A stretch of 64,000 nt of DNA, from NCBI GenBank assembly GCA_947305245.1, contig CAMZDG010000009.1:32639-96638 (forward strand). The letters are read 5' to 3'. Position numbers and translations under genes: made by a program. Positions 59,300 through 64,000 of this stretch are shown here, piece by piece. Position 1 is the first letter of the stretch. Every line of letters begins with the position of its first letter. The notes under the pieces are model-generated. The model saw only the letters and a list, made by a program, of their open reading frames with translations, was not told the origin of the DNA and ran no database searches. This stretch comes from an uncultured Lachnospiraceae bacterium (GTDB taxonomy: Bacteria > Bacillota > Clostridia > Lachnospirales > Lachnospiraceae).

Positions 59300-59797
59300 T
59301 CACTTCACACGCTTCCCGTGTATTTCACAGTCAAGAATACATGTGCCGTCATCCAGGAGCATAGTATTTCTCCAAACAAAGCTGTTATCAGTAATGTCAG
59401 AAAAAATCCAATATGAATTCTCTTCATCCAAGACTTTTCCAATAAGCTTGCCATCCTCTTTGGTAAACTTAAGTCTTTTCATGCAGTGATCGCATGTGTA
59501 GACGACATCGTAGCAGTTATCAAAATGATTAAACATACGCAAAGAAGATCCATATTCGCCATCAGGCTGAGGCTCTGTTTCTTTGGTAGCGCGAGACGGG
59601 AAAATGAAAATGTCCTGTATCCCTGCACCCTCAAGTACTCTTCTGAATATCCATTCTCCCTTTACATGCCTTTTCTGACCATTTAATTCATCATAATAGT
59701 CGCAATCCCAATCACCAAGAAGCGATGCAAACCAGTCATATTCGTCGGGAATCTTATCTGTCTTTTGAGACAATAACGCATCTATAAAACTATCCAT
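59300..59797 (-). CDS. unknown 165-aa protein, lipocalin-like or DUF1579-like
   Basis: Start ATG 59797 follows GAGGGAAGGGTATAAA and lies 1 nt past the stop of the DUF3795 gene. FASLLGDWDCDYYDELNGQK, GEWIFRRVLEGAGIQD, FIFPSRATKE, YGSSLRMFNHF and IDCEIHGKRVK-like strands suggest a small beta barrel of the kind seen in DUF1579-type proteins. Function unknown; likely cotranscribed with the DUF3795 gene. Confidence 0.72.
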   Translation of the reverse strand: MDSFIDALLSQKTDKIPDEYDWFASLLGDWDCDYYDELNGQKRHVKGEWIFRRVLEGAGIQDIFIFPSRATKETEPQPDGEYGSSLRMFNHFDNCYDVVYTCDHCMKRLKFTKEDGKLIGKVLDEENSYWIFSDITDNSFVWRNTMLLDDGTCILDCEIHGKRVK

Positions 59798-59798
59798 T

Positions 59799-60092
59799 TT
59801 ATACCCTTCCCTCGTTACGGACATATTCATCTCTTAATGCCGTCAGGTGGTCTATGATGTTAGCATTCCATGGAATCATTATAGGAAGCTTGTCACACGG
59901 GAACTCCTTGCAAAGCCCACAAAATTGTACGCCATGTTCCCTTGCACATGAATGTACTTTGCACCTGCCTGATTCAGCCCATTCCGGAACCCGTCCATCC
60001 GCCTCAATGCAGCCTGGGCACAACCCCTCAATCTTTTTAGCACAACCTACACAACATTCACCGCAGGCCGTAATCGTTGTAAAATCGGTCAT
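59799..60092 (-). CDS. DUF3795 Cys-rich protein
   Basis: 97 aa from ATG 60092 (GGGGGAAATAAT upstream). Eleven Cys in zinc-finger-like groupings: ACGECCVGCAKKIEGLCPGC, CKVHSCA, FCGLCKEFPCDKL, the pattern of DUF3795. A metal-binding role is likely, function unknown. Confidence 0.82.
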   Translation of the reverse strand: MTDFTTITACGECCVGCAKKIEGLCPGCIEADGRVPEWAESGRCKVHSCAREHGVQFCGLCKEFPCDKLPIMIPWNANIIDHLTALRDEYVRNEGRV

Positions 60093-60118
60093 ATTATTTC
60101 CCCCAACCATGCGATCCT

Positions 60119-60538
60119 TCAATCCCTAATAATCCACTGATCCATCCCTGATCCAGCGTCTTCATTTGGGCGTACCTTGAAGCCAAACTTTTCATAAAAC
60201 GGTTCCTTCCCCTTCGCTGAATTAAGAGTGATCTTAACCTTATAACCAGGCTTCATGTCATTTTGTAGCTTTTGTAGACAGGCTTCCACAAGCTTTCTTC
60301 CGATCCCCCGTCCTTGATACTCGGCCTCAACAATAACATCGGACAAAAAAGCAATGTATCCTCCGTCCCATAAAAGTCGCACCACACCAATTGCCTTTTC
60401 ATCATCTCTGACGCAAAGAACCATATAGGCATTGTCAATGCATGCTTTTGCTTCTTCCAGTGGGAATTGAACCCAGCCGACTTTTTTTCTTAAATCCATG
60501 TATTCTTCCGGAGTAATATAATTAACATAGTGAATCAT
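60119..60538 (-). CDS. GNAT acetyltransferase
   Basis: 139 aa. Start ATG 60538 behind GGGAGGAACGACGGT. The acetyl-CoA motif is VIVEAEYQGRGIGRKLVEA (V-x-x-x-x-Q/R-x-x-G-x-G/A), followed by KVKITLNSAKGKEPFYEKFGF. Substrate unknown; the compact form resembles small-molecule or amino-acid N-acetyltransferases. Confidence 0.88.
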   Translation of the reverse strand: MIHYVNYITPEEYMDLRKKVGWVQFPLEEAKACIDNAYMVLCVRDDEKAIGVVRLLWDGGYIAFLSDVIVEAEYQGRGIGRKLVEACLQKLQNDMKPGYKVKITLNSAKGKEPFYEKFGFKVRPNEDAGSGMDQWIIRD

Positions 60539-60592
60539 ACCGTCGTTCCTCCCAATGAGACTTATCTTTCTATTTGCGGAGGTACATCATCT

Positions 60593-61078
60593 TTATTTTG
60601 CACAAAATCGGAACAGTGGATCACCGTTTTCTTCCGTGCCGTATTGCTTCATTCCACTCTTTTCCATAGCCCGGATTGAAGCAATATTCTCTTTGGCACA
60701 ACCTCCGTGCACGCCCAAAATCGCATAGTCCTCCGTAGCAATTCGCAACATTTCCTTCACGCACAGCGTACCATAACCTTTGCCACGGTATAGTTCATCC
60801 AGCAAAACAAAGATTTCTGGCTTCGTATGGTTCCTGCTACCATCCAATCCGCACCAGCCCATAATGTATCCAGGATTATTTGATTGGCAAACCGCAAGGC
60901 ACAGATGATAGATGCTGCCTTTGGTATTCCTTGCATAATTTCCGCTCATATAGGCGATGGCTTCCATCGCCTCCTTATTCGAAAGTGGATGATGATCAGC
61001 AGGCCACATGCGAGCGACCTCGGACAGATCATCCTCCTTAACGAAACGAAGGATCAGGTTTTCCACTTGATAATCCAT
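60593..61078 (-). CDS. GNAT acetyltransferase
   Basis: 161 aa, RimJ/RimL-like layout. Start ATG 61078 behind AGGAGGACATGT. VLLDELYRGKGYGTLCVKEM is the acetyl-CoA loop; GGCAKENIASIRAMEKSGM is the typical C-terminal motif. Substrate unknown. Confidence 0.87.
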   Translation of the reverse strand: MDYQVENLILRFVKEDDLSEVARMWPADHHPLSNKEAMEAIAYMSGNYARNTKGSIYHLCLAVCQSNNPGYIMGWCGLDGSRNHTKPEIFVLLDELYRGKGYGTLCVKEMLRIATEDYAILGVHGGCAKENIASIRAMEKSGMKQYGTEENGDPLFRFCAK

Positions 61079-61214
61079 ACATGTCCTCCTAGTTAAACCT
61101 TGCTCTACAACCGAATTGCTTCTACGATGAGCAAAAACTTCTTCATTATTTTGCTTTTCCTTTTTCTTTACATAGTCCCATGAATAAATCGTAAACTGAA
61201 CATAAAACCGAAAT

Positions 61215-62108
61215 CTATTGTATCAACCACTCGTTCCAAAGCTGATCATAAATGCCATTCAATCTGTCTATGATTTGTGGATTTACTTCGACCACTTTAT
61301 CTTTATATTTCGTTCCTCTCTCACCCATAAAATCAACACAATACATTAGTGAATAAAAAAGGAACGCCTTGCGCTGAATGTCATCGGCATCCATTTCATC
61401 CAAAATAAAGCTCACGTAATCAGTGTCATATCCCATGTTCAGGAGTGCGACATATGTCAACGCTGCAAAAGTCAACACATCGCCCACTCCAATCCAGTCT
61501 ACGTCAATAATTCCTGATATATGCCCATCCTTGACCAAAAGATTCTTTGTAGTTACGTCATCTAAATACGGCGTTGGTTCAACCTTCTCAAAGTACATCT
61601 GCAATATCGGAATTTGACTCTCTATACGAATCACTTTCCCCGTTTCAAAAAAACCATTTTCTTCAATCAATACCTTTGCCCTGTCAAGTATTTCATGAAC
61701 AAAATCCAGCCACGGCCAATCTTCTGCATGTTCTGAAAGCCCAAGAGATACTTCTCTCTGTATGTGAACTATTTCCTTCGCAAGATTCTTTTTATCTTCT
61801 TTTGTAAGTTGCTTATATACCGCCCAAAGTTCTTCACCCTCAATATAAGATAAAATGATGTAATCATATTGTTCAAAACTACCGCAATACAATACCCGAG
61901 GCACCGGGATGCCCATTTCCATGAGTTTCCCCAAAAGACGAACCGTGTCGTTGTATGCGTGCTTCTCCGTGCTTAACCTAACGGTGTATTTACTTCCCTT
62001 TATTTCAACAATAAATACATAGTTTGCCAAACCGACGGAACAGCGTTTGATCATCGCTGGCTCAGCATGAAAAGTCGCCTGGCAAATATATATAATTAAC
62101 TCATCCAT
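61215..62108 (-). CDS. APH-fold phosphotransferase (aminoglycoside phosphotransferase family)
   Basis: About 297 aa from ATG 62108 (AAGGA just ahead). NYVFIVEIKGSKYTVRLST gives the nucleotide-binding Lys/Arg strand, YIILSYIEGEELW the hinge, and IIDVDWIGVGD the DxD metal motif. The usual catalytic HxDxxxxN reads LDDVTTKN: the His is Leu but Asp and Asn are kept. Small-molecule or resistance kinase; substrate unknown. Confidence 0.82.
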   Translation of the reverse strand: MDELIIYICQATFHAEPAMIKRCSVGLANYVFIVEIKGSKYTVRLSTEKHAYNDTVRLLGKLMEMGIPVPRVLYCGSFEQYDYIILSYIEGEELWAVYKQLTKEDKKNLAKEIVHIQREVSLGLSEHAEDWPWLDFVHEILDRAKVLIEENGFFETGKVIRIESQIPILQMYFEKVEPTPYLDDVTTKNLLVKDGHISGIIDVDWIGVGDVLTFAALTYVALLNMGYDTDYVSFILDEMDADDIQRKAFLFYSLMYCVDFMGERGTKYKDKVVEVNPQIIDRLNGIYDQLWNEWLIQ

Positions 62109-62224
62109 AATTCCTTGCCCATCCGAAACTGCATATAATCCGATTGTTAATTTCCCCTTGTTCCACATTAAACCGGAAAATAATTTAGTTTCAAAAACTC
62201 ATTTTGATCAACCTGCTCTTACCT

Positions 62225-63172
62225 CTATTTTTTGTATCTGTAAATACATATATCTTCCTCAATTACGTGATACGCGATATTCTCAAATGTTTTCCCATAT
62301 TTTTCCCGAACGGAAGCTACCACTTTATCAGATACCACCTTATGGATCTTCGAAGGTACGTCCACTTGATCAGAAAAGCCTCGGCCTTCAAAACGTGGAA
62401 GAAATCCGTCAACCAAACGCTCGGTATATGGCATACCGCGTTCAATTACCTTAATTTCGACTTCACGGAACATTGCTTTACAAGCCGACTCTCGATCAAA
62501 CTTCCAACTGTACCGCTTCGCATACACGTCATAAGCCTTAAGTTCTTCCCAATATGCATCATAGATTTCGCCGACGGCACGCCGATATTCCGCATTCTCT
62601 TTTTCGTATTCCGAAATGTATATGCTATTTTTCCGTGCCGGGGCATCGCTCAGGCACACAAAGCTTCCACCCGTCTTAAGAACACGATATATCTCATCAA
62701 GTACTTTTTGAGGGTTCGAAATAAGATGCAGCATACTGTTTGCAACAACACAGTCAACACTTTCGTCTTCTATCGGAAGATTCAATGCATTCATCCTGCA
62801 AAGTGTGACATTTTCAAGAGAAACATTATTTCGTTTTGCACGTTCCTGCAGAATCATCATCATTCCGTTAGAGATGTCTCCGGCTATGATTCTAATTCCG
62901 CATTTTGCGCAGGGTACGGTAAGAGCGCCATCACCGCATGCAAGATCAAGGAACACCCCGTCTCCAACAATATCGGATATGTAGGACGCCACTATGCCGT
63001 CACGTTCTCCAATGACATATTTACGGTTCCCGGAATAAGCACCGCCTATATGCTCGTAACCAATATATTTATCTCCGTCACCGGTTGTAACAAGATTCGG
63101 TGAGTCAGTAAGTTGAAGAATGTTGTTTTCAATGGTAATTGGTTTATTGCCGATTCTTAAAATATTCTTCAT
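62225..63172 (-). CDS. class I SAM-dependent methyltransferase
   Basis: 315 aa from ATG 63172 (GGAGGGCTA upstream). SAM motif I FLDLACGDGALTVP (residues about 72-85), GDISNGMMMILQERA, NALNLPIEDESVDCVVANSM (motifs II-IV) and EIYRVLKTGGSFVCLSD are present. UbiE/Methyltransf_11 type; substrate unknown. Confidence 0.9.
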   Translation of the reverse strand: MKNILRIGNKPITIENNILQLTDSPNLVTTGDGDKYIGYEHIGGAYSGNRKYVIGERDGIVASYISDIVGDGVFLDLACGDGALTVPCAKCGIRIIAGDISNGMMMILQERAKRNNVSLENVTLCRMNALNLPIEDESVDCVVANSMLHLISNPQKVLDEIYRVLKTGGSFVCLSDAPARKNSIYISEYEKENAEYRRAVGEIYDAYWEELKAYDVYAKRYSWKFDRESACKAMFREVEIKVIERGMPYTERLVDGFLPRFEGRGFSDQVDVPSKIHKVVSDKVVASVREKYGKTFENIAYHVIEEDICIYRYKK

Positions 63173-63259
63173 TAGCCCTCCCTCCAAACCTGCGAGGTGC
63201 CGCACAGTCTGCATGCTGTGCCAAAGACATTTGAGTGATTCCGAAATTCAATGATATGC

Positions 63260-63763
63260 TTAAAACTCTTTCACAAGACACAAAGTCAATTCATCATCAT
63301 TCTTGCAAGGCGCATTTATACCTAGAACTTTCGCCTCATAATAAACTCCGGCACCATCAGGCGCATAACCTCTTTTTACGTAAAAGCGTTGTGCGGGCCC
63401 ATACTCGCTGTTTAAGCATACCTCCAAATAGATTTTTGAATGAATGTTTCGTGCTTCATCCTCCGCATAATCCATCAGCGCCGTTGCAACGCCTTTTCTT
63501 CTGTACGGTTCAAAAACGATCAAATCTACAATGCCTGGAATTCCTTGATTCCCCATCGCGCCCCATTTGCATTCATAATATAAGAATACGTACCCGGCAA
63601 CTTCACCTCCGTAAAGAGCAAGCAACGCTGAGCATTTCTTGTTCTCTTGATTATCCAGATTATTTCTAAGATATTCGACGAAACCTGCCGATTCATCATG
63701 ATCCGCTTCGCATATGAAAGGAATGTCATCATATGTCATTATTCTGATTTGTATATTGTCCAT
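63260..63763 (-). CDS. GNAT acetyltransferase
   Basis: 167 aa. Start ATG 63763. LIVFEPYRRKGVATALMDYA is the acetyl-CoA motif and QRFYVKRGYAPDG the C-terminal signature; IQIRIMTYDDIPFI opens the fold. Third GNAT of this accessory stretch. Confidence 0.87.
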   Translation of the reverse strand: MDNIQIRIMTYDDIPFICEADHDESAGFVEYLRNNLDNQENKKCSALLALYGGEVAGYVFLYYECKWGAMGNQGIPGIVDLIVFEPYRRKGVATALMDYAEDEARNIHSKIYLEVCLNSEYGPAQRFYVKRGYAPDGAGVYYEAKVLGINAPCKNDDELTLCLVKEF

Positions 63764-63885
63764 TTTCTAACGAATCCTTTCATTGCAAAACACAGTTATA
63801 ACGGACGGTCTGACCGTCTGGATACTCCATAATCCATATCTCTGCATATTGCTACTTCCATTTTTTGTTTCTCCCCCACCATTTA

Positions 63886-64000
63886 TCATTCTTTACGAAC
63901 ATAAATTAGAAGGAAATTCAGGATATCATACAGACCTTTATCCAAAAACTCCTTATCTCGGATGCCGTATTCATGCCCCGATTCAAACCACTCCTGCCAA
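63886..64000 (-). CDS. 3' end of an unknown gene, cut by the window
   Basis: An open frame enters at 64000 and ends at TGA 63888-63886. It reads QEWFESGHEYGIRDKEFLDK then GLYDILNFLLIYVRKE. No family recognised from this fragment. Between it and the GNAT gene a possible 21-aa ORF starts near 63860 behind GGGGGAG; little supports it. Confidence 0.45.
   Translation of the reverse strand, partial: WQEWFESGHEYGIRDKEFLDKGLYDILNFLLIYVRKE

Overview
The window looks like chromosomal DNA of a spore-forming Clostridia bacterium, most likely a Lachnospiraceae (inference). The pointers are the sporulation sigma factors SigG and SigE with SpoIIGA, a division/cell-wall cluster running mraZ to ftsZ, small families typical of this group (DUF6483, DUF6935, Cys-rich small domain), and consensus sigma-A promoters. 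Almost every gene is on the minus strand; sigG is the main exception.

Layout. 0-6 kb: a broken Rpn-type gene with an 18-bp repeat tail, an unknown protein, sigG, a glycosyltransferase/acyltransferase pair and a DUF6935 protein. 6-25 kb: anaerobic cobalamin genes (Cys-rich protein, cbiA, a cbiJ-cbiE-cbiT fusion, cbiH, cbiG, cbiF, cbiD, cbiC, a cobD-like aminotransferase) interleaved with unrelated genes, including a dihydrofolate reductase-thioesterase fusion and a YjbR-MGMT fusion. The early and late steps (cbiK/X, cbiL, cbiP, cbiB, cobU/S/T) are not here. 25-28.5 kb: a GH2 beta-galactosidase operon. 28.6-42.3 kb: sigE, spoIIGA, ftsZ, divIB, murA, ftsW, murD, two class B PBPs, ftsL, rsmH and mraZ, with a sigma-A promoter and four MraZ boxes in front of mraZ. 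42.4-51.7 kb: ychF, acylphosphatase, a two-component system with a large FtsX-type ABC exporter, and a GH29 fucosidase.

51.8-53.9 kb holds a c-di-GMP-I (GEMM) riboswitch with terminator ahead of a 72-aa helix-turn-helix protein, then an HTH/ankyrin-like regulator with twin palindromic operators and a 59-aa acidic partner. 54.0-57.2 kb is an array of 28 recognisable tRNA genes on one strand plus two degenerate tRNA-like segments. None encodes CCA. Eight have C33 and one G33 in place of the near-invariant U33, all four leucine tRNAs have a short (type I) variable loop, and there is a tRNA-Ile(UAU). The array is interleaved with small ORFs that have good ribosome binding sites, and is preceded by hairpin clusters and by a strong promoter that fires straight into a terminator hairpin. 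This array and the riboswitch unit are the most unusual parts of the window.

58-64 kb: small accessory genes on the minus strand (membrane proteins, DUF3795, three GNATs, an APH-fold kinase, a SAM methyltransferase), AT-richer than the rest and of uncertain linkage.
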